The notes under the pieces are model-generated. The model saw only the letters and a list, made by a program, of their open reading frames with translations. It did not search any database and was not told the origin of the DNA. DNA of 64,000 nucleotides from Leifsonia sp040686855 (GTDB taxonomy: Bacteria > Actinomycetota > Actinomycetes > Actinomycetales > Microbacteriaceae), in contig NZ_JBFBOG010000001.1 in the NCBI RefSeq assembly GCF_040686855.1, positions 62,001 to 126,000 of the forward strand, given 5' to 3'. This document shows positions 1-8,474 of this stretch, in pieces. Numbering within the stretch: position 1 is the stretch's first letter; every line of letters starts with the position of its first letter. Made by a program: the position numbers and the translations under genes.

Positions 1-566
1 CGACGGCGTACCAGAAGGGCGACCCGATCCCGATCGGCCCGGGATGGGCGGGGACCGCGCCGGCGGTCGAGCCGGAGGCGGTCGAGCCGGAGGCGGTCGA
101 GCCGGACGCGGTGGAGGTGGCACCGCTGGAGTCTGTTTCCGCCGCTCCCGCCGCTCCCGCATCCGCCGCTCCTGCCGCCGACGCCGCGCTCGAGTTCGAC
201 CTGTTCGACGGGCTCGACGCCGCGGAGACGGACGAGCAGGTCGTCGCCCGGCTGGAGCGCGAGCTGCTGGAGCCGGCGGTGCGGACCGACGCGTCCCGCC
301 TGGCCGAGCTGCTGCATCCGTCGTTCGAGGAGATCGGCCGCTCCGGCCGTCTCTGGGGTCGCGACGCGATCGTCTCGGAGCTCGCCGACGAGGACGCGCC
401 GGCAGCGGACCTCGAAGTGCTCGGCGTCGACCGGGTCTCCGGCGACGCGCTGCTGCTCACCGCCCGGACGACGGATGCGCGCGGGGCGACCCTGCGCAGC
501 TCGCTCTGGGTGCGGAGCTCGGGGCGCTGGCGCCTACGCTTCCACCAGGGCACGCCGGAGGCGTAG
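1..566 (+). CDS. C-terminal part of a protein ending in a DUF4440/SnoaL-like domain (5' truncated by window edge)
   Basis: The frame is open from base 3 to a TAG at 564-566, with no start required inside the window, so the gene begins upstream. The visible part starts TAYQKGDPIPIGPGW, then has a linker repeating VEPEA/VEPDA and an Ala/Pro-rich stretch, and ends in about 110 residues with the DUF4440/SnoaL-like pattern (F-EEIGRSGRLWGR near the front, SLWV..GRWRLRFHQGTP at the end). Such domains adopt a cone-shaped NTF2-like fold, often without a known substrate. The segment before the linker resembles the tail of actinobacterial RNase HI-like proteins, so this may be an RNase HI-DUF4440 fusion; that is inference because the nuclease part is not visible. 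A GTG/ATG start inside (for example 111) is possible but would sit in the linker. Its last 33 bases overlap the end of convergent pyrD. Confidence 0.6.
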   Translation, partial: TAYQKGDPIPIGPGWAGTAPAVEPEAVEPEAVEPDAVEVAPLESVSAAPAAPASAAPAADAALEFDLFDGLDAAETDEQVVARLERELLEPAVRTDASRLAELLHPSFEEIGRSGRLWGRDAIVSELADEDAPAADLEVLGVDRVSGDALLLTARTTDARGATLRSSLWVRSSGRWRLRFHQGTPEA

Positions 567-1577
567 CAGCCCGCGGTTGATCTCGCGCGCCCAGAGCGGG
601 CCGCGGTAGAGGAACGCCGTGTAGCCCTGCACCAGCGTGGCGCCGGCATCCAGCCGCTCCTGCACGTCCTCCGCGGTCTCGACACCGCCCACCGAGATGA
701 CGCACAGCTGGGCGGGGACGACCGCACGGATGAGGCGCAGCACCTCCAGGGAGCGGGCGGCGAGCGGTGCACCGCTCAAGCCCCCCGCGCCGGCCGCCTC
801 GACGACCGCCGGATCGGTGGCGAGGCCGTCGCGCGAGATCGTGGTGTTGGTCGCGATGATGCCGGCGAGGCCCAGCTCGACGGCGAGGCGCGCGATGCGC
901 TCCACCTGCTCGTCGGTGAGGTCCGGCGCGATTTTGACCAGCAGCGGGGTCTCCCCCGCGACCTCCTTGACCGCGGTGAGCAGCGGCGACAGGAGTTCGA
1001 GCTCCTGCAGGCCGCGGAGCCCCGGGGTGTTCGGCGAGCTGACGTTGACGACGAGGTAGTCGGCGACGGGCGCGAGCGCGCGAGCGCTGGTCAGATAGTC
1101 GGCGGTGGCGTCCTCGACCGCGACGACGCGCGACTTGCCGATGTTGACCCCGAGCACCGGGCGGGTGCGGGCACGTCGGACACCCAGCAGCCTGTTGGCG
1201 GCCGCGCCGGCGCCATGGTTGTTGAAGCCCATCCGGTTGATGACCGCGCGGTCCGGGATGAGGCGGAACAGCCGCGGCTTGTCGTTGCCGGGCTGCGGGC
1301 GCGCGGTGATCGTGCCGACCTCCACGTGGCCGAAGCCGAGCACGCCGAGACCCAGCACGCCCTCGCCGTCCTTGTCGAAGCCGGCGGCGACGCCGAACGG
1401 CGAGTCGAACCGCTGGCCCAGGGCCTCCACGGCGAGGGACGGGTCCGGGGCGGTGAAGCGCCGGGCCAGTCCGCCGAGACCGACGGCCGGGAGGGCGCGG
1501 ATCACCACGAACGCGAGGTGATGGGCCCGCTCGGGGTCGAGGCGGGAGAGGACGAGGTCGAAGAGTGCGCGATACAT
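534..1577 (-). CDS. pyrD: Dihydroorotate dehydrogenase, class 2 (quinone-dependent)
   Basis: Oxidises dihydroorotate to orotate in pyrimidine synthesis, passing electrons to membrane quinone. The protein is 347 aa, the usual class 2 length. It has an N-terminal amphipathic helix region (MYRALFDLVLSRLDPERAH) that would contact the membrane, the FMN-site motif AAGFDKDGE, and NVSSPNTPGLR, which carries the serine used as catalytic base in class 2 enzymes. TNTTISRDG and the C-terminal GGVETAEDVQERLDAGA phosphate-binding stretch also fit. ATG at 1577 is chosen because it begins the conserved helix. A TATTCT box lies 9 nt upstream, so the mRNA may have almost no leader. It follows nrdR by 26 bp and is probably last in hisD-nrdR-pyrD. 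Its 3' end overlaps the convergent upstream gene by 33 bp. Confidence 0.97.
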   Translation of the reverse strand: MYRALFDLVLSRLDPERAHHLAFVVIRALPAVGLGGLARRFTAPDPSLAVEALGQRFDSPFGVAAGFDKDGEGVLGLGVLGFGHVEVGTITARPQPGNDKPRLFRLIPDRAVINRMGFNNHGAGAAANRLLGVRRARTRPVLGVNIGKSRVVAVEDATADYLTSARALAPVADYLVVNVSSPNTPGLRGLQELELLSPLLTAVKEVAGETPLLVKIAPDLTDEQVERIARLAVELGLAGIIATNTTISRDGLATDPAVVEAAGAGGLSGAPLAARSLEVLRLIRAVVPAQLCVISVGGVETAEDVQERLDAGATLVQGYTAFLYRGPLWAREINRGLLRLRRALVEA

Positions 1578-1603
1578 GCCGATAGCAGAATATCGCCTGG
1601 AGC

Positions 1604-2071
1604 TCACTCGGCGCCGACAGGCTCCTGGTGCGCCACGCGCAGCGAGCGGATGGCCTCCTCGAAGTCGTCGAGGGAGTCGAAGGCCTGGTAGACGCTCGCG
1701 AAGCGCAGGTATGCGACCTCGTCGAGCTCGCGGAGCTCCGGCAGGATGGCGAGCCCGATGTCGTTGGCCTCGATCTGCGAGGCTCCCGTCGACCGGATGG
1801 TCTCCTCGACCTTGCCCGCCAGCACGGCGAGGTCGGAGTCGGTGACCGGACGCCCCTGGCACGCCTTGCGCACGCCCAGCACGATCTTCTCGCGGCTGAA
1901 CGGCTCCGCCACGCCGCTGCGCTTGATCACGCTGAGACTCGCGGTCTCGGTGGTCGAGAAGCGACGGCCGCACTCCGGGCACTGCCGGCGACGGCGGATG
2001 GAGAGCCCGTCGTCACTCGTCCGCGAGTCGATGACACGGGAGTCCGGGTGGCGGCAGAAGGGGCAGAACAT
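1604..2071 (-). CDS. nrdR: Transcriptional repressor NrdR
   Basis: Zinc-ribbon/ATP-cone repressor that controls ribonucleotide reductase genes according to bound (d)ATP. The 155 residues have the family layout: an N-terminal zinc ribbon with C3-x2-C6 and C31-x2-C34, a basic stretch (SIRRRRQCPECGRRF), then an ATP-cone from about residue 46 (VIKRSGVAEPFSREKIVLGVRKA). The C-terminus keeps the conserved AYLRFASVYQAFDS. The ATG has no Shine-Dalgarno sequence, but a TAGAAT box ends 6 nt upstream, which suggests a leaderless transcript starting at the ATG. That promoter lies in the short gap after hisD, so nrdR may be expressed apart from hisD. No ribonucleotide reductase gene is in the window, so its targets are elsewhere. 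Confidence 0.97.
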   Translation of the reverse strand: MFCPFCRHPDSRVIDSRTSDDGLSIRRRRQCPECGRRFSTTETASLSVIKRSGVAEPFSREKIVLGVRKACQGRPVTDSDLAVLAGKVEETIRSTGASQIEANDIGLAILPELRELDEVAYLRFASVYQAFDSLDDFEEAIRSLRVAHQEPVGAE

Positions 2072-2077
2072 GGAGGA

Positions 2078-2083
2078 ATTCTA
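2078..2083 (-). promoter_or_regulatory. Putative -10 box of leaderless nrdR
   Basis: TAGAAT on the minus strand, six bases before the nrdR ATG. The spacing places the transcription start at or next to the A of ATG. No convincing -35 element is visible. Confidence 0.6.
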
Positions 2084-2087
2084 TCGC

Positions 2088-3398
2088 TCACCGGGTGCGG
2101 AACCGCTGAGTGACCGCTTCGCCGTGGGCAGGAAGGTCCTCCGCGGTCGAGAGCGCCACGATGCGGTCGGCGACCTCGTGCAGCGCCTCGCGGTCGTAGC
2201 GGACCACCTGCTGCGGCCGCAGGAACGAGTACGCGCCCAGGCCCGGCGAGAACCGCGCCTGACCGCCGGTCGGCAGCACGTGGTTCGAGCCGGCCAGGTA
2301 GTCGCCGAGGCTGACCGGCGAGGTGGGGCCGAGGAAGATCGCGCCGGCGTTGCGGATGGACGCGAGCAGCGCATCCGGGTCGGTCGTCTGGAGCTCCAGG
2401 TGCTCGGGACCGTACGCGTTGCTGAACGCGGCGGCCGCGGCGAGGTCGTCGACGAGGACGATCGCGGACTGCGGGCCGCCGAGCGCCGTCCGGACGCGCT
2501 CGGCGTGCTTGGTCGCGTCGGCCAGTCGCCCGAGTTCGGCGACGACGCGGTCCGCGAACGCGGGGCTGTCCGTGACGAGGAGGGACGCGGCGGCCTCGTC
2601 GTGCTCGGCCTGGCTGACCAGGTCGGCGGCGACATAGGACGCGTCCGCCGTGTCGTCGGCGATCACCAGGATCTCGGTCGTGCCGGCCTCGGAGTCGATG
2701 CCGGTCTGACCGCGGACCACGCGCTTGGCGGCCGCGACGTAGATGTTGCCGGGGCCGGTGATGACCTGCACGGGGTCGAGGCCCAGCTCTTCGACGCCGT
2801 ACGCCAGCGCGCCGATCGCGCCGGCGCCTCCCATCGCGTAGACCTCGTCGATGCCCAGCAGGCCCGCGGCCCCCAGGATGACCGGGTGGACCGCTCCCCC
2901 GAACTCCCGCTGCGGCGGGCTGACCAGGGCGACGGAGGCCACGCCGGCGACCTGCGCGGGCACGGCGTTCATCACGACGCTCGACGGGTAGACGGCCTTT
3001 CCGCCCGGCACATACAGCCCGGCACGCTCGACCGGCTCCCAGCGCTGCACGATGCTCGCGCCCGGGCGGATGACCGTCTCGGCGGGCGGCGGGACCTGGG
3101 CGGCGGTCGCCTCGCGGACGCGCGCGATCGCCTCCTCCAGGGCCTCGCGCACGTCGGCGGGCAGCGCCGCCACGGCGGCGTCGATCTCCGCCTGCGGGAC
3201 ACGGAGGGACGCCGGAGCGCCGCCGTCGAACCGCTCGGCCTGCTCGCGCAGGGCGGCGACACCGCGCTCGCGCACGTCGGCGATCAGGTCGGCCGCGACG
3301 GTCATCGCGACCTGCACGTCCACGACGGGACGGGGCACGAGGCGCTGGAACGCGGCACGAGTAGGCTGGACACCGCGGAGATCGATGGTCTGGATCAT
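2088..3398 (-). CDS. hisD: Histidinol dehydrogenase
   Basis: Catalyses the last two steps of histidine synthesis, oxidising L-histidinol to L-histidine with two NAD+ and a bound zinc. The protein is 436 aa, normal for the family. Recognisable features are the N-terminal RGVQPTRAAFQRLVPRP region, the NAD-site stretch ITGPGNIYVAAAKR with VRGQTGIDSEAG, SQAEHDEAAAS with conserved zinc/substrate residues, and YGPEHLEL, whose Glu-His pair is the catalytic base. The C-terminus has the conserved YLAGSNHVLPTGG. It starts at ATG 3398, with a TAGGCT box 9 nt upstream on the minus strand. It is first of the hisD-nrdR-pyrD run and diverges from the flavin reductase gene with a 59 bp gap. No other his genes are present in the window. 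Confidence 0.97.
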   Translation of the reverse strand: MIQTIDLRGVQPTRAAFQRLVPRPVVDVQVAMTVAADLIADVRERGVAALREQAERFDGGAPASLRVPQAEIDAAVAALPADVREALEEAIARVREATAAQVPPPAETVIRPGASIVQRWEPVERAGLYVPGGKAVYPSSVVMNAVPAQVAGVASVALVSPPQREFGGAVHPVILGAAGLLGIDEVYAMGGAGAIGALAYGVEELGLDPVQVITGPGNIYVAAAKRVVRGQTGIDSEAGTTEILVIADDTADASYVAADLVSQAEHDEAAASLLVTDSPAFADRVVAELGRLADATKHAERVRTALGGPQSAIVLVDDLAAAAAFSNAYGPEHLELQTTDPDALLASIRNAGAIFLGPTSPVSLGDYLAGSNHVLPTGGQARFSPGLGAYSFLRPQQVVRYDREALHEVADRIVALSTAEDLPAHGEAVTQRFRTR

Positions 3399-3457
3399 GG
3401 CCCATCAAGCCTACCCGCCCGGAATCTTCCAGCCCGACTGGAGCTTGTACCCACAGT

Positions 3458-3988
3458 ATGAACAGCGCATCCCCCGACCCGACCGACGGCACGGTCACCG
3501 ACGCCACCCCCGACCTCGCGGCCTTCCGTCAGACCTTCCGTCGGCACGCGGCCGGCGTCGCCATCGTCACCGCCCAGCGCGAGGACGGCACGCCCGTCGG
3601 GTTCACGGCCACCTCGCTGGCGTCGCTCGCGGCGGTCCCGCCGCTGGCGACCTTCAACATGGCGCTCTCGGCGTCGAGCTGGCCCGCCATCGCCGAGACG
3701 GACCGCGTGGTCATCCACACCCTCGGCGTGCGCAACCGGGAGGTCGCCCAGATCCTGTCCGGCGACAACCAGACCCGGTTCGTCGGCGACCACTGGTACC
3801 GCGGCCCGCACGGCCTCCCCGTGATCAAGGACACGACCGCGTGGATGGTTGGACGCATCCTGGAGCGCGTGCAAGTGCACAACAGCGCGGTCGTGGTGGT
3901 GCAGATCGAGCAGGGCGCCCTCGGAGAGGACGACGCCCCGCTCGTCTACCACGAGCGCACCTACTGGCGGCCCGGCACCCCGGTCTGA
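3458..3988 (+). CDS. Flavin reductase family protein (FMN-binding split barrel)
   Basis: A 176-aa protein of the flavin reductase-like domain family, which reduces FMN or FAD with NAD(P)H, usually for a partner monooxygenase. After a 25-residue polar N-terminus, the domain begins FRQTFRRHAAGVAIVTAQ. It continues with the flavin-phosphate region GFTATSLASLAAVPPLATFNM and closes with VVVVQIEQGAL and a short C-terminal strand (YHERTYWRPG). No monooxygenase is nearby, so the partner is unknown and a physiological role should not be assigned. It stands alone on the plus strand, diverging from hisD and converging on dnaE. Its TGA lies in one arm of a terminator-like hairpin. Confidence 0.88.
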   Translation: MNSASPDPTDGTVTDATPDLAAFRQTFRRHAAGVAIVTAQREDGTPVGFTATSLASLAAVPPLATFNMALSASSWPAIAETDRVVIHTLGVRNREVAQILSGDNQTRFVGDHWYRGPHGLPVIKDTTAWMVGRILERVQVHNSAVVVVQIEQGALGEDDAPLVYHERTYWRPGTPV

Positions 3989-4020
3989 GCCGCGCCCGGG
4001 CCGGCGGACACGCTCAGACC
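3982..4020. terminator. Bidirectional terminator-like hairpin between flavin reductase gene and dnaE
   Basis: GGTCTGAGC at 3982-3990 pairs perfectly with GCTCAGACC at 4012-4020. The loop is GC-rich and itself holds CGCCCGGGC. The flavin reductase stop codon lies in the left arm and the dnaE stop codon in the right arm, so the hairpin is formed from the two coding ends. No long T-run follows on either strand. Confidence 0.55.
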
Positions 4021-7000
4021 AGGCAGTTCGGCCCGAGCAGCCCCTTCAGCTCGCCGTACAGGTCGGCGCTCACCTTCACCGGCTTCGGCACCTCGAAGAC
4101 GCGCGCAACCTGACCCTTCACGAGCCGGAGGCGCACCTCGCTCTCGCCGGGATGCCGCGCCAGCACCTCGCTGAGCGACATCACGGTGTCGGTCGTCGCC
4201 CGCTGGTCCGGCATGGTGATCATCAGGGTCGCAGTGTCGTCGACCTGACCGAGATCGGGCGTCATCAGCGAGAACGCGTGGAGGTTCATCCCGTCGTCGC
4301 GCAGGCTCACCCGGCCGCGGACGACGACGATCGCGTCGCCCTGCAGGGCGTGCGAGTACTCCTGGTACGCCTTGCCCATGAACATCACGGTCAGCTCGCC
4401 GCCGAAGTCCTCGACCTGGATCATGCCGTACTGATTGCCCGACGCCTTCGCCACGCGGTGCTGCACGCTCGTCACGAGGCCCGCGATGGTGACCGTCTCG
4501 CCGTCCTGGATGTTCTCCGATCCGACGAGCTCGGCGATTCCGGTGCTCGCCAACTTCGCCAGCTGCAGCTCGAGTCCGGCGAGCGGATGGTCGGACACGT
4601 ACAGGCCCAGCATCTCGCGCTCGAACGCCAGTTTGTCGCGCTTGGCCCACTCCGGCCGGCTCGGGATGTGGTGCTGGGTCTGCGCCACCTCGTCCTCGCC
4701 CCACAGGCTGTCGAAGTCGAACCCGACGTCGCCGTTCGCCTCGTTGCGCTTGATCTTGACGGCCGATTCCACGGCGTCCTCGTGCACCTCGACGAGAGCC
4801 CGCCGGGTGTGCCCGAGCGAGTCGAACGCGCCCGCCTTGATCAGCGATTCGACCGTCCGCTTGTTGGCGGCGTGGATGGGCACCTTGTTCAGGAAATCGT
4901 GGAACGACTCGAAACGGCCCTTGCTCTCGCGCGCCTCGCGCACACCCTCGACGACGTTGGCGCCGACGTTGCGCACGGCGCCCATGCCGAAGCGGATGTC
5001 CTCGCCGACCGCGGCGAAGTAGAGGTTCGACTCGTTGACGTCCGGCGGGAGCACCTTGATGCCCATGCGGCGGCACTCGTTGAGGTAGAGCGCCATCTTG
5101 TCCTTGGAGTCGCCGACGCTCGTGAGGAGCGCCGCCATGTACTCGGCCGGGTAGTGCGCCTTGAGGTACGCGGTCCAGTAGGAGATGACGCCGTAGGCCG
5201 CCGAGTGCGCTTTGTTGAACGCGTAGTCGGAGAACGGGAGCAGGATCTCCCACAGCTTGTTGACCGCGTCCATCGAGTAGCCGTTGGCCTGCATGCCCTG
5301 CGAGAAGCCCTCGAACTGCTTGTCCAGCTCGGACTTCTTCTTCTTGCCCATGGCGCGGCGCAGGATGTCTGCTTGGCCGAGCGAGAAGCCGGCGACCTTC
5401 TGGGCGATCGCCATCACCTGCTCCTGGTAGATGATGAGGCCGTAGCTGGTCGAGAGGATGTCCGCCAGCGGCTCTGCGAGCTCCGGATGGATGGGCGTGA
5501 TCGCCTGCTGGCCGTTCTTGCGCAGCGCGTAGTTGGTGTGCGAGTTCGCGCCCATCGGACCCGGGCGGTACAGCGCGATCAGTGCGGAGATGTCCTCGAA
5601 GTTGTCCGGCTTCATGAGCCGCAGCAGGGAGCGCATCGGGCCGCCGTCGAGCTGGAACACGCCGAGGGTGTCGCCGCGCGACAGGAGTTCGTACGCGGGC
5701 CGGTCGTCGAGCTCGAGATCTTCGAGCACGAGCTCTTCACCGCGGTTGTCGCGGATGTTGTCGAGGGCGTCGTTGATGATGGTGAGGTTGCGGAGCCCCA
5801 GGAAGTCCATCTTGATCAGGCCCAGCGACTCGCACGCCGGATAGTCGAACTGCGTGACGATCTGGCCGTCCTGCTCCCGCTTCATGATCGGGATGACGTC
5901 GATCAGCGGGTCGGACGACATGATGACGCCGGCCGCGTGCACGCCCCACTGGCGCTTCAGGTTCTCGAGGCCGAGCGCCGTGTCGAACACGGTCTTGGCC
6001 TCGGGGTCGCTCTCGACGACCGCGCGGATGTCGACGGCCTCCTTGTAGCGCGGGTGCTCCTTGTCGAAGATGCCCGTCAGCGGGATGTCCTTGCCCATGA
6101 CGGGCGGCGGCATCGCCTTGGTCAGCTTCTCGCCCATGGAGAAGGGGAAGCCGAGCACCCGGCCCGAGTCCTTCAGCGCCTGCTTGGCCTTGATGGTGCC
6201 GTAGGTGACGATCTGGGCGACGCGCTCCGAGCCGTACTTCTCGGTCACGTACTTGATGACCTCGCCACGGCGGCGGTCGTCGAAGTCGACGTCGAAGTCG
6301 GGCATGGAGACGCGGTCGGGGTTGAGGAAGCGCTCGAAGATGAGGCCGTGCTGCAGCGGGTCGAGGTCGGTGATCCGCATCGCGTACGCGGCCATCGAGC
6401 CGGCGCCGGAACCACGTCCGGGGCCGACGCGGATCCCGTTGCGCTTCGACCAGTTGATGAAGTCGGCGACGACGAGGAAGTAGCCCGGGAAGCCCATCTG
6501 CGAGATGACGCCGATCTCGTAGTCGGCCTGCTTGCGCACCTCGGGCGTGATGCCATTCGGGTAGCGGTGCTCGAGGCCCTTCTCGACCTCCTTGACGAAC
6601 CAGGTCTGCTCGGTCTCGCCCTCGGGCACCGGGAACCGCGGCATGTAGTTCGCGGCGGTGTCGAACTGCACGTCGCAGCGCTCGGCGATGGCGAGCGTGT
6701 TGTCGCACGCCTCCGGGTAGTCGCGGAACAGCTGCCGCATCTGCTCGGGCGTCTTGAGGTAGAACTCGTCGGCGTCGAACTTGAACCGGTTGGGGTCGTC
6801 GAGGGTGGAGCCGGACTGGACGCACAGCAGCGCGGCGTGGCTCTTGGCGTCCTCCGCGTGCGTGTAGTGGAGGTCGTTGGTCGCGACGAGCGGCAGGCCG
6901 AGGTCTTTGGCGAGCCGGATGAGGTCGGACATGATGCGGCGCTCGATGCCGAGCCCGTGGTCCATGATCTCGGCGAAGAAGTTCTCCTTGCCGAAGATGT

Positions 7001-7529
7001 CCCTGAACTCCGCCGCGGCCTCGCGCGCCAGCTCGTACTGACCGAGGCGGAGGCGCGTCTGCACCTCGCCCGACGGGCATCCGGTGGTCGCGATGATGCC
7101 CTTGGAGTATTTGCTCAGCAGCTCGCGGTCCATGCGCGGCTTGAAGTAGTAGCCCTCCATCGACGCGTACGACGACAGTCGGAAGAGGTTGTGCATGCCC
7201 TCGGTGGTCGCCGCGAGCATGGTCATGTGCGTGTACGCGCCGGAACCCGAGACGTCGTCGCCGCCGCCGTCGCCCCAGCGGATGCGGGTCTTGTCGGTGC
7301 GGTGCGTTCCCGGCGTGAGGTAGGCCTCGGTGCCGATGATCGGCTTGATGCCGGCGTCGGTCGCGGTGCGCCAGAAGTCGAAGGCGCCGAACATGTTGCC
7401 GTGGTCAGTGACCGCGACGCCCGGCATCCCCTGCGCGACCGCCGACTCGATCAGCGGTTTGACGCGCGCCGCGCCGTCGAGCATGGAGTACTCGGAGTGG
7501 ACGTGGAGGTGGACGAAGGAGTCGCTCAT
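4014..7529 (-). CDS. dnaE: DNA polymerase III alpha subunit
   Basis: The replicative polymerase catalytic subunit, 1171 aa, which is standard for actinobacterial DnaE1. The N-terminal PHP domain (about 1-290) begins FVHLHVHSEYSMLDG with the metal-binding histidines. The polymerase palm follows, with GPGRGSGAGS near 369 and the catalytic acidic motif PDFDVDFDDRR (about 410-420, aspartates 413 and 415). The third catalytic Asp is expected in KMDFLGLRNLT near 570. Further on are the fingers, a helix-hairpin-helix region (IHAANKRTVESLIKAGAFDSLG near 880) and an OB-fold around 1000-1070. The extreme C-terminus ends GLLGPNCLV. The start is ATG 7529, with a TAGGCT box 10 nt upstream. It follows the pseudouridine synthase gene on the same strand with 24 bp between. 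Confidence 0.98.
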   Translation of the reverse strand: MSDSFVHLHVHSEYSMLDGAARVKPLIESAVAQGMPGVAVTDHGNMFGAFDFWRTATDAGIKPIIGTEAYLTPGTHRTDKTRIRWGDGGGDDVSGSGAYTHMTMLAATTEGMHNLFRLSSYASMEGYYFKPRMDRELLSKYSKGIIATTGCPSGEVQTRLRLGQYELAREAAAEFRDIFGKENFFAEIMDHGLGIERRIMSDLIRLAKDLGLPLVATNDLHYTHAEDAKSHAALLCVQSGSTLDDPNRFKFDADEFYLKTPEQMRQLFRDYPEACDNTLAIAERCDVQFDTAANYMPRFPVPEGETEQTWFVKEVEKGLEHRYPNGITPEVRKQADYEIGVISQMGFPGYFLVVADFINWSKRNGIRVGPGRGSGAGSMAAYAMRITDLDPLQHGLIFERFLNPDRVSMPDFDVDFDDRRRGEVIKYVTEKYGSERVAQIVTYGTIKAKQALKDSGRVLGFPFSMGEKLTKAMPPPVMGKDIPLTGIFDKEHPRYKEAVDIRAVVESDPEAKTVFDTALGLENLKRQWGVHAAGVIMSSDPLIDVIPIMKREQDGQIVTQFDYPACESLGLIKMDFLGLRNLTIINDALDNIRDNRGEELVLEDLELDDRPAYELLSRGDTLGVFQLDGGPMRSLLRLMKPDNFEDISALIALYRPGPMGANSHTNYALRKNGQQAITPIHPELAEPLADILSTSYGLIIYQEQVMAIAQKVAGFSLGQADILRRAMGKKKKSELDKQFEGFSQGMQANGYSMDAVNKLWEILLPFSDYAFNKAHSAAYGVISYWTAYLKAHYPAEYMAALLTSVGDSKDKMALYLNECRRMGIKVLPPDVNESNLYFAAVGEDIRFGMGAVRNVGANVVEGVREARESKGRFESFHDFLNKVPIHAANKRTVESLIKAGAFDSLGHTRRALVEVHEDAVESAVKIKRNEANGDVGFDFDSLWGEDEVAQTQHHIPSRPEWAKRDKLAFEREMLGLYVSDHPLAGLELQLAKLASTGIAELVGSENIQDGETVTIAGLVTSVQHRVAKASGNQYGMIQVEDFGGELTVMFMGKAYQEYSHALQGDAIVVVRGRVSLRDDGMNLHAFSLMTPDLGQVDDTATLMITMPDQRATTDTVMSLSEVLARHPGESEVRLRLVKGQVARVFEVPKPVKVSADLYGELKGLLGPNCLV

Positions 7530-7553
7530 AGGTGAGTACAGCCTACGTCGGAC

Positions 7554-8474
7554 CTACGACGCTCGGAGCACGTCCAGGGCGTGTTGCAGGTCGTCCGGAT
7601 AGGTCGTCGTGAAGGTGACCCACTCCCCCGTCGCCGGGTGCTCGAACGCGAGCTGGACGGCGTGCAGCCACTGCCGGGTAAGACCCAGTCTCTCGCTGAG
7701 AACCGGGTCCGCCCCGTACATCGCGTCGCCGACGCAGGGGTGCCGCTGCGCCGCCATGTGGACGCGGATCTGGTGCGTGCGTCCCGTCTCCAGGTGGATC
7801 TCGAGCAGGCTCGCGGACGGGAACGCCTCGATGGTCTCGTAGTGCGTCACCGACGGCTTGCCGCCGGCCACGACGGCGAACTTCCAGTCCGACCTGGGAT
7901 GCCGCCCGATCGGCGCGTCGATGGTGCCGGTCAGCGGGTCCGGGTGCCCCTGGACGACCGCGTGGTAGATCTTCTCGACCGTGCGGTCGTGGAAGGCGCG
8001 CTTCAGCGCGGTGTAGGCGCGCTCCGACTTCGCGACGACCATGAGGCCGCTGGTGCCCGCGTCCAGCCGGTGCACGATGCCCGCGCGCTCGGCGGCGCCC
8101 GAGGTCGAGATGCGGAAGCCGGCCGCCGCCAGCGCCCCGAGAACGGTCGGGCCCTCCCAGCCGACCGACGGATGCGCGGCGACCCCGACGGGCTTGTCGA
8201 TCACCACGATGTCGTCGTCGTCGTGGACGATCGTCAGCTCCGGGACGGCGATCGGCACGATCTCGACGTCGGACTTCGGCTGCCACGACACCTCGAGCCA
8301 GGAGCCCGCGGTCAGACGGTCGGACTTGCCCGCCTCGCGGCCGTCGACGGTGACCCCGCCCGCCTCGGCGATCTCGGCGGCGAAACTCCGCGAGAAGCCG
8401 AGGAGCTTGGCCAGGCCCGCGTCGACGCGTGAGCCCTCCAGCCCGTCCGGGATGGGGAAGCTGCGCGATTCCAT
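7554..8474 (-). CDS. RluA-family ribosomal large-subunit pseudouridine synthase
   Basis: A 306-aa pseudouridine synthase expected to modify uridines in 23S rRNA (RluD-like). It has an N-terminal S4 RNA-binding domain (about 14-65, with VDAGLAKLLGFSRS) and the catalytic domain with motif HRLDAGTSGLMVVAKS, whose Asp138 is the conserved nucleophile. The conserved TGRTHQIRVH motif appears near residue 230 and WLHAVQLAFEHP near the end. The ATG directly follows the lspA TAG with no gap (TAGATG), so the two are translationally coupled. lspA-rluD adjacency is common in bacteria. Substrate position cannot be read from sequence, so no specific rlu symbol is given. Confidence 0.93.
   Translation of the reverse strand: MESRSFPIPDGLEGSRVDAGLAKLLGFSRSFAAEIAEAGGVTVDGREAGKSDRLTAGSWLEVSWQPKSDVEIVPIAVPELTIVHDDDDIVVIDKPVGVAAHPSVGWEGPTVLGALAAAGFRISTSGAAERAGIVHRLDAGTSGLMVVAKSERAYTALKRAFHDRTVEKIYHAVVQGHPDPLTGTIDAPIGRHPRSDWKFAVVAGGKPSVTHYETIEAFPSASLLEIHLETGRTHQIRVHMAAQRHPCVGDAMYGADPVLSERLGLTRQWLHAVQLAFEHPATGEWVTFTTTYPDDLQHALDVLRAS

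Noticed and set aside
3849..7535. 1228-codon open frame on the plus strand antisense to dnaE
   Set aside because: Composition (His/Arg/Val/Glu/Asp/Leu-rich) reflects antisense codons of a GC-rich gene. No domain is seen, and dnaE on the other strand has full family motifs.
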